A stretch of 64,000 nucleotides of DNA, from positions 62,001 through 126,000 of the forward strand of contig NZ_JAAVLX010000015.1 of assembly GCF_013114825.1 (NCBI RefSeq), in the 5' to 3' direction. This document shows positions 24,713 to 33,145 of the stretch, in pieces. Numbering within the stretch: the stretch's first letter is position 1; each line of letters starts with the position of its first letter. The translations under genes and the position numbers were made by a program. Under the pieces are notes generated by a model, which worked only from the letters and a program-made list of their open reading frames with translations, searched no databases and was not told the origin of the DNA. This DNA comes from Bradyrhizobium australiense. GTDB lineage: Bacteria > Pseudomonadota > Alphaproteobacteria > Rhizobiales > Xanthobacteraceae.

Positions 24713-25677
24713 GATTTGACGAGGCCGACGGACTTCAGCACGTCGGTGACGCGTATCGTTTCCTTCTTCAGGAAATCGGCGAACGCATCGCCGGAAAGAT
24801 AGGCGTCATCCCAGCCCTTCTGCTTGAGGATATCCTTCCAGGCGTCGGACTTGACCATCTTCTCGACCGCGTCGCTCAACGTCTTGCGCTGTTCCGGCGT
24901 GATGCCGGGAGGCGCGACCACCGAGCGCCAGTTGGCGAGCACGAGATCAATCCCTTGTTCCTTGAAGGTCGGAATATCGACGCCCGGAATGCGCTTCTCC
25001 GAGGTCACGCCAAGCGCGCGCAATTTGCCGGATTTGATCTGTCCTTCGTATTCGCTCATGCCCGAAATGCCTGCGGTGACTTTGCCGCCAAGGATGGCCG
25101 CCAGCGACTCACCGCCGCCGGAGAACGGAATGTAGTTGATCTTCTTGGCATCGGCGCCGATCGTTCCGGCAAACAACGCCGCCATCACGTGGTCGACGCC
25201 GCCGGCCGAGCCGCCGGCAAAGGTCACCTTGGCGATGTCGGCTTTCACGGCAGCGGCCAGATCCTGCGCCGTCTTCAGCGGTGAATTTGCCGGCACCACG
25301 ATCACCTGGATTTCCTCGGTGAGGCGCGCGATCGGCGTCACCTGTTCGAGCGTCACGGGCGACTTGTTCATGGCCAGCGCGCCGACCATGACGAAGCCGT
25401 TCACCATCATCTGGTTGCCATCGCCCTTGGCGCCGTTGACGAACTGCGCGATGCCGACGCTGCCGCCGGCGCCAGCCACGTTGGTGACCTGGATGCTGCG
25501 GGCGATCTTGGCGGCGACGAGCGCCTGCTGCATCGCGCGGGCGGTCTGATCCCATCCGCCGCCGGGGGCCGCGGGCGCCATGATCTTGAGCTCGAGCTGC
25601 TGCGAGAGGGCAGGTGCTGTGGCTGCAAGCGTCAACGCGACGACCGCGCCGAACAGGCGCGTATGAAACGGCATCAT
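24709..25677 (-). CDS. tctC: tripartite tricarboxylate transporter substrate-binding protein TctC/Bug
   Basis: 322 residues; signal peptide about 1-25 (ending ALSQ). KIMAPAAPGGGWDQTARAMQ is the Bug-family ligand loop; VTNVAGAGGSVGIAQFVNGA and NYIPFSGGGESLAAILGGKV are further family blocks. It captures a carboxylate in the periplasm. First gene of the operon. The next gene upstream is a TetR regulator on the same strand 118 bp away. Confidence 0.92.
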   Translation of the reverse strand: MMPFHTRLFGAVVALTLAATAPALSQQLELKIMAPAAPGGGWDQTARAMQQALVAAKIARSIQVTNVAGAGGSVGIAQFVNGAKGDGNQMMVNGFVMVGALAMNKSPVTLEQVTPIARLTEEIQVIVVPANSPLKTAQDLAAAVKADIAKVTFAGGSAGGVDHVMAALFAGTIGADAKKINYIPFSGGGESLAAILGGKVTAGISGMSEYEGQIKSGKLRALGVTSEKRIPGVDIPTFKEQGIDLVLANWRSVVAPPGITPEQRKTLSDAVEKMVKSDAWKDILKQKGWDDAYLSGDAFADFLKKETIRVTDVLKSVGLVKS

Positions 25678-25795
25678 GGGATTTCCTCCAGGCTCACGCG
25701 GAGCCGCTGTGTGTCAATTGGTCGCATATCAGCCGGAAAACCCGCCGCTGTCCAGAAGGACCTTTGCGTGCCCGGACCGGATCTTTGAGATTGCG

Positions 25796-26440
25796 CTACG
25801 GCTTTGCAGCGCGCGCGCCCTTGGCCTTCGGCATTTGTCTTGATCGAAAGTGAAGTGCCAATTGCTCGGCACACAACCGAAGCGGAGCCGTGCTTTGCGT
25901 CGCCTTGGCCTGGGCTACCGCGCCTGAATAAGATGCGATGACGAAGGTAGCCAAGGCCTCAGGGTCGAAAGCGCCGGCCAAATCCGCTCGCAATTTGTCC
26001 GCGATGACCTTGCGCCAACGATCATAGATCTTTTCGATCGCCTCTCGAAATTCGGAATCTGCAGCGCAAAGCTCGAGCGCGAGATTGTTGAGCGGGCATC
26101 CCAGAATGATCTTGGAGCGGTCCAGGGTCGACGCGATCTGCTCGAATGCCGTGCCTATTCCTTCCTCCGCGCCGCGTGCTGACCTGACCGGCTCGAGCCA
26201 CTGCTTCTCGACCGCTTGCGCAACGCGCTCCTGGATGACGCTGAGCGCAAGGACTTTCTTGGTCGAGAAATGATGGTGGAGGGCGCCCGCCGTCACGCCG
26301 GCCGCTCGAATAATGTCGTGCGTGCTGGTCGAATGATAGCCACGCTTCTGGAAGGCGGCCGCCGCTGCATCGAGGATGCGTTTTCTGACGCCGGCGGGAT
26401 CGTTCGTTCGCGTTCGGCCGTTGGCTGGCTTTTTGATCAT
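25796..26440 (-). CDS. TetR-family transcriptional regulator
   Basis: 214 residues from ATG 26440 (MIKKPANGRTRTNDPAGVRK), chosen for GGGAG 8-9 nt upstream over an earlier start at 26467. The HTH is RGYHSTSTHDIIRAAGVTAG with ALHHHFSTKKVLALSVI after it, the TetR DNA-binding pattern. The C-terminal part is a helical ligand domain resembling the AcuR/YcnC branch (GCPLNNLALELC). It is divergent from a GST gene; an inverted repeat between them is the likely operator. Confidence 0.88.
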   Translation of the reverse strand: MIKKPANGRTRTNDPAGVRKRILDAAAAAFQKRGYHSTSTHDIIRAAGVTAGALHHHFSTKKVLALSVIQERVAQAVEKQWLEPVRSARGAEEGIGTAFEQIASTLDRSKIILGCPLNNLALELCAADSEFREAIEKIYDRWRKVIADKLRADLAGAFDPEALATFVIASYSGAVAQAKATQSTAPLRLCAEQLALHFRSRQMPKAKGARAAKP

Positions 26441-26484
26441 GAAACGACTCCCGCGGTGGGCCGGCACCGCGAGGTTCTATCGGA

Positions 26485-26509
26485 TTGACAAAAACAGGAC
26501 AACCTGTTT
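26485..26509. promoter_or_regulatory. TetR operator between regulator and GST genes
   Basis: AAACAGG-ACAA-CCTGTTT at 26492-26509 is a perfect dyad with 7-bp arms and a 4-bp centre. TTGACA begins at 26485 on the plus strand, and on the minus strand TTGTCC-N17-TAGAAC overlaps the dyad, so one bound repressor would cover both divergent promoters. Confidence 0.6.
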
Positions 26510-26540
26510 GTTTTGTTGTGACAATCGAGGGCAAGAAGCG

Positions 26541-27257
26541 ATGCACGAAGACGCTCAATCCGATCGAGAACCGGCTCGAAGCAGCGACCGCAAAATGTGG
26601 CTGTTCTCCGGTCCCCTGAGCATGTTCGGCGCAAAGGTTCAGATCGCTCTGCACGAGAAGAACATCGATTTCGAACTAGTCATGGTCTCCTTCACCATGA
26701 AGGAGGGTTACGCGCCAAAGCATCCGGTCCTGCGCATCAATCCGAAGCGCCAGGTCCCGGTGCTGATCGACGGTGATCTCGAGATTTTCGATTCCACACA
26801 AATCTTCGAGTATTTGGAGGACATCAAACCGGATCCTGCGCTGTGGCCCGCTGCTCCTGCAGCGCGAGCCTGGTGTCGCCGGCTCGAGCATGAATCGGAC
26901 GAGGTCTATTTCCCTGATATCATTAAATTGATGCAGCTCTGGAAGACGCCGCGCGATCCCGCCGCGGAGCTCGCGCGCGAGAGCGCTGCCGCCTACTATC
27001 GAACAATGGAGAGCGTGTTAGGCGACCGCGAGCATCTCGGCGGCGCCTATTCCTTTGCCGATATCGCGTTCTATATGGCCCAGCTCTTCGGCGCCCGCAT
27101 GGGTGCCGACATGACCGGCGAAACGCCGAGACTCTTGCAATGGCGGCAGCGTATGACGGCAAGACCGGCCGTCATCAAGGTCGCCGGGCCTATGGCGGAT
27201 TACTTGCGCAGCCAAGGCCTCAGCGTACCAGCGTTTCTTTCCCCAAAAGCGACGTGA
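26541..27257 (+). CDS. glutathione S-transferase family protein
   Basis: 238 residues from ATG 26541 (GAGGG upstream); a later start at 26595 (MWLFSGPLSM) is possible. The N-terminal thioredoxin-fold domain includes PLSMFGAKVQIALHEKNIDF, PKRQVPVLIDGDLEIFDSTQ with the cis-Pro and Glu/Asp-Ser glutathione contacts, then YLEDIKPDP. The helical C-terminal domain contains YSFADIAFYMAQ with the capping Asp. It probably conjugates or reduces an electrophile that also acts on the adjacent TetR; the substrate is unknown. Confidence 0.87.
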   Translation: MHEDAQSDREPARSSDRKMWLFSGPLSMFGAKVQIALHEKNIDFELVMVSFTMKEGYAPKHPVLRINPKRQVPVLIDGDLEIFDSTQIFEYLEDIKPDPALWPAAPAARAWCRRLEHESDEVYFPDIIKLMQLWKTPRDPAAELARESAAAYYRTMESVLGDREHLGGAYSFADIAFYMAQLFGARMGADMTGETPRLLQWRQRMTARPAVIKVAGPMADYLRSQGLSVPAFLSPKAT

Positions 27258-27285
27258 TCAACGCTGCCGGTGCGCATGCCTGTAG

Positions 27286-27369
27286 CCCTCATGGTGAGGA
27301 GCGCGAAGCGCGTCTCAAACCATGAGGCCCCCGTCTGTGGCCTACATACTTCGAGCAGCAATGACGCAG
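27286..27369. repeat. dispersed repeat, family B, second copy
   Basis: CCCTCATGGTGAGGAGCGCG at the left, AACCATGAGGCCC inverted inside, with GCGCGAAGCGCG between. The same words occur at 22591-22714 and 47683-47780. It lies between the convergent GST and histidine-kinase genes. Confidence 0.7.
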
Positions 27370-27374
27370 TAAGA

Positions 27375-30300
27375 TTAAGCCCGTGCTACCACGTGCGGAA
27401 ACACGATCTCGATCAGCGTGCCGGAGCGGCCGCCGGTCTTGATCTGGAATTTGGCGCGGTTGGCTTCGACCAGCGCCTTTGTCAGCGACAGGCTGACGGC
27501 CGCACTCTCGGCCTGATCCGACGGCGCCCGCGTGCGGAACGGCTCGAGAGCTGCGGCAACCTCGTTGTCATTGAGGCCGTGGCCGGTGTCGCGGACCCGC
27601 AGCATCACCTCCCCGAAATCGGACAGCGCAGTCGAGACGATGACCTGGCCGCCGGCGTTGGCGAGATGGATCGAATTGCCGATCAGGTTTAGCGTGATCT
27701 GGCGCAACGCCCGCGCGTCCGCGATCACGGGCGGCAGCGTGTGCGCGAGCGACGTGCGGATGATGATGCGCTCGCGATTGGCCTGCGGCTGCATCACCGC
27801 TACGCAGCTCTCGACCAGCTCGTTGAGATTCTGATTGGTGAACGCGAGATCGAGTTTGCCGGTTTCGATCCGCGAGAGGTCGAGCAGGTCGTCGACGATC
27901 GCGATCACGTGTTCGCCGGCGGCGCGGATGTCCTTCATGTATTCGCGGTAACGCTCGTTGCCGAGTGCGCCGAAACGCTCGCCTATCATCACTTCGGCAA
28001 AGCCTATGATGGCATTCAGCGGCGTGCGCACCTCGTGGCTGATCCGGGCCAGCACGTCGGCCTTGGCGTTGGCGGCGCGTTCCGCCAGCCGCCGCGCCTC
28101 GCGCAATTCGCTCTCGGTCTTCTCGGCTTGCGACAGATCGCGGAACACCGCGAAGAAATTCGGGCCGTCGGGGCGGGTGCGGCCGATGGTCATCGACAGC
28201 GGGATGATGCCGCCCTTGCTTTCGCGGCCCAGCACCTCGCGGCCGTGATCGAGCAGGCTCTCGACGCCGGAAGCCTTGATGGCGGCGAGATATTCGAACA
28301 CGCCGTGCTGGCTTTCCGGCGCAAAGAGGTCGGCAAGATTACGTTGGACGAGTTCGTCGCCGTCATGGCCGAACAACGCTTCGGCGCTGCGGTTCGCCGC
28401 GTTGATGTTGCCCTCGGCATCGAACATCAGGACGCCTTCGGCCGTGGTGTCGAGGATGGCGGCGAGTTCTTCGGCATTGGCATGGCCGACATCGGACGGT
28501 TCGGAGATGTCCAGCTCCGCTACCGGCTCGGCTCGCGAGATCGCGGCCGCGATCGCCGTGCCTTCGTGGCGCGTGGTCGAGAAGATCAGGGCCAGCGCCG
28601 AATCGCCGTCCCACGAAATCGTGTAGAGCCGGGCCTCAGCGGCCGATGGTGGCGCGTCGGCGTCCGCAGGTCCGCTTGCGGAAATCGTCACTGGCCTGCC
28701 GGTATCCGACGTCGAGGACGCATTCGACGTGCCGGGTTCGACATAGAGCGCGTCGAGGCCGCCGGCATCTTCCAGCGCATGCAGGCTGGCATAGCCCATC
28801 TGCGTCAGGAAGGCGGGGTTGGCATATAGCAGGCGGTCGAGCCGGTAGATCAGGATGCCGACGGGTAAGAGATCGAGCAGCGCCTTGTCACGCGCGATTT
28901 CGCCACGCGCGGGTGGTTCGGGCGGCGCCAGCCATTCCGGCGGCTCACCGGCCGGCTCGCGCGCGAACGATGCGATGGTTGGTTCGAAGATCGTTTCGCC
29001 GGTGACGTTCGGCACCGCCTCGTTGCCATTCTCGGTGTCGAGCCGCGCCGACAATTGCCGCGCGAGTTCGTCGAAGGCGCTGTTTTCGACAGGCGTCAGC
29101 GACAGCGGTTTTGCCTCGCCGGGGGTGCGGAAAGGCACGACGTTGGGAGCGTCCGCAGGCAATTCCGTCACGGTGTCCTTCAAGGCTCCATTGGCGCTGT
29201 CGTTGGCGGTTTCCTTGGGAGGTTCCACGGTCGTTTCCAAATCGTTTGGATGTGAAGTTGCGGCAGCAATCGGTTCGGGCAATTCGTCGACCAAAGGCGG
29301 TGCAACGCCTGTCGGGTCGGGAAATTCCGGGGCGGGCGGTTCTTGCGGCATTGCCATTTCGCCGGACAATTCTGCCAGGCGCAGGGCGGCGAGCCGGGCG
29401 AGGGCGTCGAAATCGCGACAGACGCCAAAGCCGCGATAGCCGACGAAATTCCGCTGCCCGTCGAAGATCGGCAAGCCGGACAGTTCAACCGGGAGAGTGC
29501 CGCCGCCATCGACCGGCCAGTTCAGCACGATGCCGTTCCAGGTCGCGCATGTGGCGAACGCCTTCATCACGCGGCCGTTGGGATCGAGCGCAAATTTCTC
29601 GGCGATCTCGCGCCATGGCCGGCCGAAGCCGGCCGTGGTGCGCGGGCCGATCAGGCCGGTGAATTCGTCCGTGCCGAGCGTGAAGCGGCCTTCCCGATCC
29701 ATCTGCCAGGTGAAGCGCAGCGGCAGGCGGCGCGTCGGCTGGCCGGCAAATGCTTCGAGCGCAGGCGATGGCGTGCGTGGAGCGGCGTCCGTCGCGGCCG
29801 GCTCCTCCGCGGCGGCCGGCTCGGCAAACGCATCGAACAATGCAAGCTCGGCGAGCGCTTCGCCCGATTGCGCCGGCTGTTCATAATCGGGAGCCGGCTG
29901 CCGCGCGACCGCTTGCTCCATGGCGGGCGCGCTCGGCCGCGGGGCTGGCGTTGACGCCGCTGTGGTGTCTTGCTGCATCTCGTTTTCAGGAGGCTCATAC
30001 GCCTGCGCCGGCCGCGGCGCGATCAACGCGATATCGCCGGCGGCGATCAGGACACCGTGGCTGCCGTCGGCAAAGTCGAACCGCGAACAGCCGCAGGTCG
30101 CAAGCATACCGGGCGCCGCGCCAAATCCCTGTAACCGCTCCAGGCGGATGGCGCCGTTGGCGAGCAGCCGTCCTGCGAGCCGCGCGATCTGCCGCCGGTG
30201 CCGGTCGGCCGGTCCGAAGGTCTTCTCAGTAAGGGCTTCGGCGCTGGCGGCGCCGAACATGCGGGCGCCGGCCGGATTGGCCCACAGGATCCGCCTGCCG

Positions 30301-30491
30301 TCGGCCGTCCACAGCCATGCGGGCAGGCGGCTCGCCGCGTAGGCCGCCAATCGCGGATCGCTCTGCGCCCGCCACTGAAATTCAGCGTCCTTCATCGCAA
30401 CTACATGACCGTCCGGCGTCGAGATCGGCAGCCAGGATGCCGAACGCGTTAAGGGATCGTTACTATCGCAAGCCGGCGGCGGCAGGTCCAC
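27375..30491 (-). CDS. multi-PAS sensor histidine kinase (PdhS/PleC-like)
   Basis: Up to 1038 residues; GTG 30491 gives the full frame and ATG 30395 is an alternative. No membrane segment is seen, so probably cytoplasmic. PAS-like regions at about 45-115 (LPAWLWTADGRRILWANPAG), 250-370, 545-620 and 665-790 (ILDTTAEGVLMFDAEGNINA) are separated by low-complexity Ala/Pro/Glu segments. The HisKA box is ISHEVRTPLNAIIGFAEVMI with phospho-acceptor His about 819; the N-box is LNLIGNSIHLANAGG; G1 is DTGHGL; the last G-box is reduced to GGRSGTLIEIVFP. The layout resembles the DivJ/PleC/PdhS kinases that act on DivK in the alphaproteobacterial cell cycle; this is inference. Confidence 0.82.
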   Translation of the reverse strand: MDLPPPACDSNDPLTRSASWLPISTPDGHVVAMKDAEFQWRAQSDPRLAAYAASRLPAWLWTADGRRILWANPAGARMFGAASAEALTEKTFGPADRHRRQIARLAGRLLANGAIRLERLQGFGAAPGMLATCGCSRFDFADGSHGVLIAAGDIALIAPRPAQAYEPPENEMQQDTTAASTPAPRPSAPAMEQAVARQPAPDYEQPAQSGEALAELALFDAFAEPAAAEEPAATDAAPRTPSPALEAFAGQPTRRLPLRFTWQMDREGRFTLGTDEFTGLIGPRTTAGFGRPWREIAEKFALDPNGRVMKAFATCATWNGIVLNWPVDGGGTLPVELSGLPIFDGQRNFVGYRGFGVCRDFDALARLAALRLAELSGEMAMPQEPPAPEFPDPTGVAPPLVDELPEPIAAATSHPNDLETTVEPPKETANDSANGALKDTVTELPADAPNVVPFRTPGEAKPLSLTPVENSAFDELARQLSARLDTENGNEAVPNVTGETIFEPTIASFAREPAGEPPEWLAPPEPPARGEIARDKALLDLLPVGILIYRLDRLLYANPAFLTQMGYASLHALEDAGGLDALYVEPGTSNASSTSDTGRPVTISASGPADADAPPSAAEARLYTISWDGDSALALIFSTTRHEGTAIAAAISRAEPVAELDISEPSDVGHANAEELAAILDTTAEGVLMFDAEGNINAANRSAEALFGHDGDELVQRNLADLFAPESQHGVFEYLAAIKASGVESLLDHGREVLGRESKGGIIPLSMTIGRTRPDGPNFFAVFRDLSQAEKTESELREARRLAERAANAKADVLARISHEVRTPLNAIIGFAEVMIGERFGALGNERYREYMKDIRAAGEHVIAIVDDLLDLSRIETGKLDLAFTNQNLNELVESCVAVMQPQANRERIIIRTSLAHTLPPVIADARALRQITLNLIGNSIHLANAGGQVIVSTALSDFGEVMLRVRDTGHGLNDNEVAAALEPFRTRAPSDQAESAAVSLSLTKALVEANRAKFQIKTGGRSGTLIEIVFPHVVARA

Positions 30492-30696
30492 GGCCCGGCG
30501 GGCCGGGGCTGGTTTAAGCGGCGGATAACCTTAACCCGGCTGAACTCTTGGGCCGCCAGCCGCGTTGGGTGGTTGCAAGCGGCCGCCAGGGGTTCACCAT
30601 GAGGAACCTCCCGGGGCGCCGCATCTGTCCGGCCGCGAGCCCTGCGACCCCTGGCGGGATCCGGACGCAATCCCTGCCCATACAAAGGAGCGCACC

Positions 30697-31080
30697 ATGA
30701 GCGATGAAGTGCGAGACCGTTTCGAGATACCCAAGGAAATGCGCGCGATGGCCGAGGCAAGTGTCGAGCAGGCTCGCAAGACGTTCGAGAAGTTCGTCGC
30801 CTCGGCGAGATCCGCCGCAGGCTCGATCGAGGAGCGCAATGCGACTGTTCGCGCCGGCGCCAAGGACATCAGTAGCAAGGCGATCGCCCATGCCGAAAAG
30901 AACGTGCAGACCTCCCTCGACCACGCGCAATCGCTGCTGAAAGCCAAGGACGTGGCCGAAGTGACGCGCCTGCACAGCGAATATGTGCAAGGCTTGATGC
31001 GGTCGCTGGCGGAGCAGGCGAGCGAGATGGGCCAGATCGTTACCAAGGCCGCCCGGGACGTTGCGAAGCCGAAAGCCTGA
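30697..31080 (+). CDS. phasin family protein
   Basis: 127 residues. ATG 30697 follows AAAGGAG perfectly; the frame upstream is shadow. RFEIPKEMRAMAEASVEQAR and TFEKFVASARSA match the Phasin_2 opening; the rest is an amphipathic helical rod (HAEKNVQTSLDHAQSLLKAK). Phasins coat PHB granules or act as small helical scaffolds. A second phasin follows 256 bp downstream with similar architecture, suggesting duplication. Confidence 0.88.
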   Translation: MSDEVRDRFEIPKEMRAMAEASVEQARKTFEKFVASARSAAGSIEERNATVRAGAKDISSKAIAHAEKNVQTSLDHAQSLLKAKDVAEVTRLHSEYVQGLMRSLAEQASEMGQIVTKAARDVAKPKA

Positions 31081-31336
31081 CCTGCCGTCCGTTAGTAGAG
31101 GGCGACCTGGGGAGGCCGGCCGGTTCATCCGGTGCGGGTTGCCCATGCGGCGTCGCACCAGAAATTGCAGTGCGTTGCACAAATTTGACATGATAAGGGT
31201 GCTGATTAGGCGAGCCCGTGGATGGGCACTTCCGTGAATGTGTGTGTACGTGATCCCTTCGGCGTTCCGGCCGCTTTTCCCGCCAGGCGTCCGCAAGGGG
31301 GAACATCGTTTAAACCCATTGTGAAGGATGCAAGCC

Positions 31337-31771
31337 GTGACCAGCTCCACCGATCCGTTCTCCGCCGCCATCATTCCCTTCGAAGTTCCCGAACAGATGC
31401 GCGCGCTCGCTGAAAAGGGCGTCTCGCAGGCCCGCGACAGCTACGCCAAGTTCAAGGATGCCGCCGAAACCCACAACGGCACCATCGAGGCCGTGTTCAC
31501 CTCGGCCAGCAAGGGCGCCAGCGAGTACAACGCCAAGCTGATCGAGTTCTTTAAGGCCAACACCTCGTCCTCGCTCGATTTCGCGCAGGAGCTGCTCGGC
31601 GTGAAGACCCCGGCGGCGGCGCTGGAGCTGTGGACTTCGCAGGCCAAGAAGCAGTACGAGACCTTCACCGCCCAGGCCAAGGAGCTCGCCGAGCTCGGCC
31701 AGAAGGTTGCGACCGAGACCGTCGAGCCGATCAAGGCCTCCGCCTCGAAATTCTACAAGCCCGCCGCCTGA
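31337..31771 (+). CDS. phasin family protein
   Basis: 144 residues. I prefer GTG 31337 because GAAGGA (31322-31327) is 9 nt before it, whereas ATG 31328 directly abuts the ribosome site. IIPFEVPEQMRALAEKGVSQ, then SYAKFKDAAETHNGTIEAVF match Phasin_2; SSLDFAQELLGVKTPAAALE is the conserved second helix. It ends KPAA and is followed by a strong terminator. Likely PHB granule-associated. Confidence 0.9.
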   Translation: MTSSTDPFSAAIIPFEVPEQMRALAEKGVSQARDSYAKFKDAAETHNGTIEAVFTSASKGASEYNAKLIEFFKANTSSSLDFAQELLGVKTPAAALELWTSQAKKQYETFTAQAKELAELGQKVATETVEPIKASASKFYKPAA

Positions 31772-31790
31772 TCGGGCCCTATCGCCAAAG

Positions 31791-31821
31791 AAAAGCCCGG
31801 GCGAAGCGGCCCGGGCTTTTT
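31791..31821 (+). terminator. Rho-independent terminator after the phasin gene
   Basis: AAAAGCCCGGG (31791-31801), an 8-nt loop, then CCCGGGCTTTTT (31810-31821). An 11-bp GC-rich stem ending in five T. It closes the phasin transcript 19 bp after the stop. Confidence 0.9.
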
Positions 31822-31984
31822 GCTGTCACGGAGACCATTTTGCCGGGCTCCGGCGCGACCCGCGCTTGAACGCAACACGGGTCGAAAACGACCATAATCT
31901 GACGCTTCCCGGCCTTGCCAAAGGCAGGCGTTGCACCTAGTTTCCGGCCCATTCGCGACCCCGTATTGAGGGCTCGCGCAGGAT

Positions 31985-32061
31985 GCAGTTGTAGCTCAGT
32001 TGGTTAGAGCGCCTGTCTGTGGAACAGGAGGTCGGTGGTTCGAGCCCACCCAACTGTACCA
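31985..32061 (+). tRNA. tRNA-His (anticodon GTG)
   Basis: 77 nt including an encoded CCA. Acceptor GCAGTTG pairs with CAACTGT (one G-U); anticodon stem CCTGT/ACAGG encloses loop CTGTGGA, giving GTG, which decodes CAC/CAT. T-arm GGTGG-TTCGAGC-CCACC. The base before position 1 is T, not the usual G-1, and the discriminator is A73 rather than C73: the atypical alphaproteobacterial tRNA-His form recognised by a diverged HisRS. Confidence 0.95.
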
Positions 32062-32188
32062 GCCTTCACTCCGCAGAATTATCTCGCGAACTGCCGCGAC
32101 ACTTGCGCTGTGGCGCGTTGTCCACCGCTGCTTGCGAATCCCCACCTGTTCACCCACTATTTCGGCAAATCATTGGGCTGGGGGATTT

Positions 32189-32545
32189 ATGACGATTTTT
32201 CGAGCAAGAAGCTTTCAGCTTGGTTTGATGCTGGCCACCGCACTTGCGGTTTCGATCGCGCCAGCCGCCAGTCAGACCTACAGCCCCGAACAGGAGCAGG
32301 CCTGCACTGGCGACGCCTTCCGGCTCTGCAGTTCGGAAATTCCCGACATCGGCCGCGTCACCGCCTGCATGGTCCGCAACAAGTCGCAGCTCTCGCCGGC
32401 CTGCCGGGCGCACTTCCGTCCCGAACCCGAAGAGGTTGTGGCGAGGCCGGTGGGCCGGCCGACGGACATCCGACCGGCAGCCCCGCGCAAATCGGCTGCC
32501 GCCAAGCCGCGCAAGGCCAAAAAGGCGAAAAAGCCCGCGACCTGA
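32189..32545 (+). CDS. small secreted Cys-rich protein with basic tail
   Basis: 118 residues from ATG 32189 (GGGG upstream). Signal peptide about 1-30 (QLGLMLATALAVSIAPAASQ). The mature part begins TYSPEQEQACTGDAFRLCSS and has four cysteines in a C-x8-C / C-x12-C arrangement (residues about 40-75) resembling a single Cys-rich GLG1-like repeat, then a proline-rich spacer and a very basic lysine/alanine tail (KPRKAKKAKKPAT). Exported, function unknown. Confidence 0.7.
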   Translation: MTIFRARSFQLGLMLATALAVSIAPAASQTYSPEQEQACTGDAFRLCSSEIPDIGRVTACMVRNKSQLSPACRAHFRPEPEEVVARPVGRPTDIRPAAPRKSAAAKPRKAKKAKKPAT

Positions 32546-32640
32546 CGGCCGCGCATCATTTCAAGAGCTCTTCTCGCGATAGACTGAGGCTTGTCAGCAG
32601 TCCCTCCAATGAACATCTCCTCGGAAGAGGAGAGGGTTCG

Positions 32641-32970
32641 TTGAGTAAGCACCAGAAAGAGCTCGACCGGCATTTTGCCTGGTTCGAGAAGAAGCTGCCG
32701 CCGGGGCCGGCGAGGTTCGTCGGCTGGGTGCGCAAACCGTCGTCGATCTACGTCCGAGTACCGCTTGCCATACTGCTGATCGCCGGCGGCTTTCTCAGCT
32801 TCCTGCCGGTGCTCGGACTCTGGATGCTGCCGCTCGGACTCCTTTTGTTCGCGCAGGACGTGCCGCCGCTGCAGAAGCCGTTGGCGCTGGGGCTTGGATG
32901 GATTGAGCGCAAATGGCTCGAACGTCAGCGCGCAAAACTCGAACGCGAGCGCGCAAAAAGCGCGCAATGA
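32641..32970 (+). CDS. small membrane protein, hypothetical
   Basis: 109 residues. The only sensible start is TTG 32641 (LSKHQKELDRHFAWFEKKLP), preceded by GAGGAGAGGG at a good distance. A central hydrophobic hairpin (VPLAILLIAGGFLSFLPVLG, then WMLPLGLLLFAQDVP) is flanked by basic ends and a C-terminal Arg/Lys helix. It resembles conserved Rhizobiales proteins of unknown function. Confidence 0.65.
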   Translation: MSKHQKELDRHFAWFEKKLPPGPARFVGWVRKPSSIYVRVPLAILLIAGGFLSFLPVLGLWMLPLGLLLFAQDVPPLQKPLALGLGWIERKWLERQRAKLERERAKSAQ

Positions 32971-33092
32971 GCCAGGCCAGGCGGACTTTTCCGATTCCTT
33001 TTGGGGTCACCGGTTGCACGGTGTGACTCAAAAACCAGCCTTATCGGCAATTAAGTGGCTTCATCGCGGCGGCCGATAAATTTTTCTTTCAC

Positions 33093-33110
33093 GAATCAGC
33101 GTGCTGATTC
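33093..33110. promoter_or_regulatory. perfect dyad upstream of the parA-like gene
   Basis: GAATCAGC-GT-GCTGATTC: 8-bp arms with a 2-bp centre, 36 bp before the ATG of the ParA-like gene, just after an AT-rich GATAAATTTTTC tract. Candidate operator for autoregulation; no partner parB is present. Confidence 0.45.
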
Positions 33111-33145
33111 ATTTTCGGCTTCTGGGGTCAACTGGAGGCCAAGGT

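Noticed and set aside
30565..30696. Upstream extension of the first phasin
   Set aside because: AAAGGAG directly precedes ATG 30697, and the extension has no phasin-like residues.
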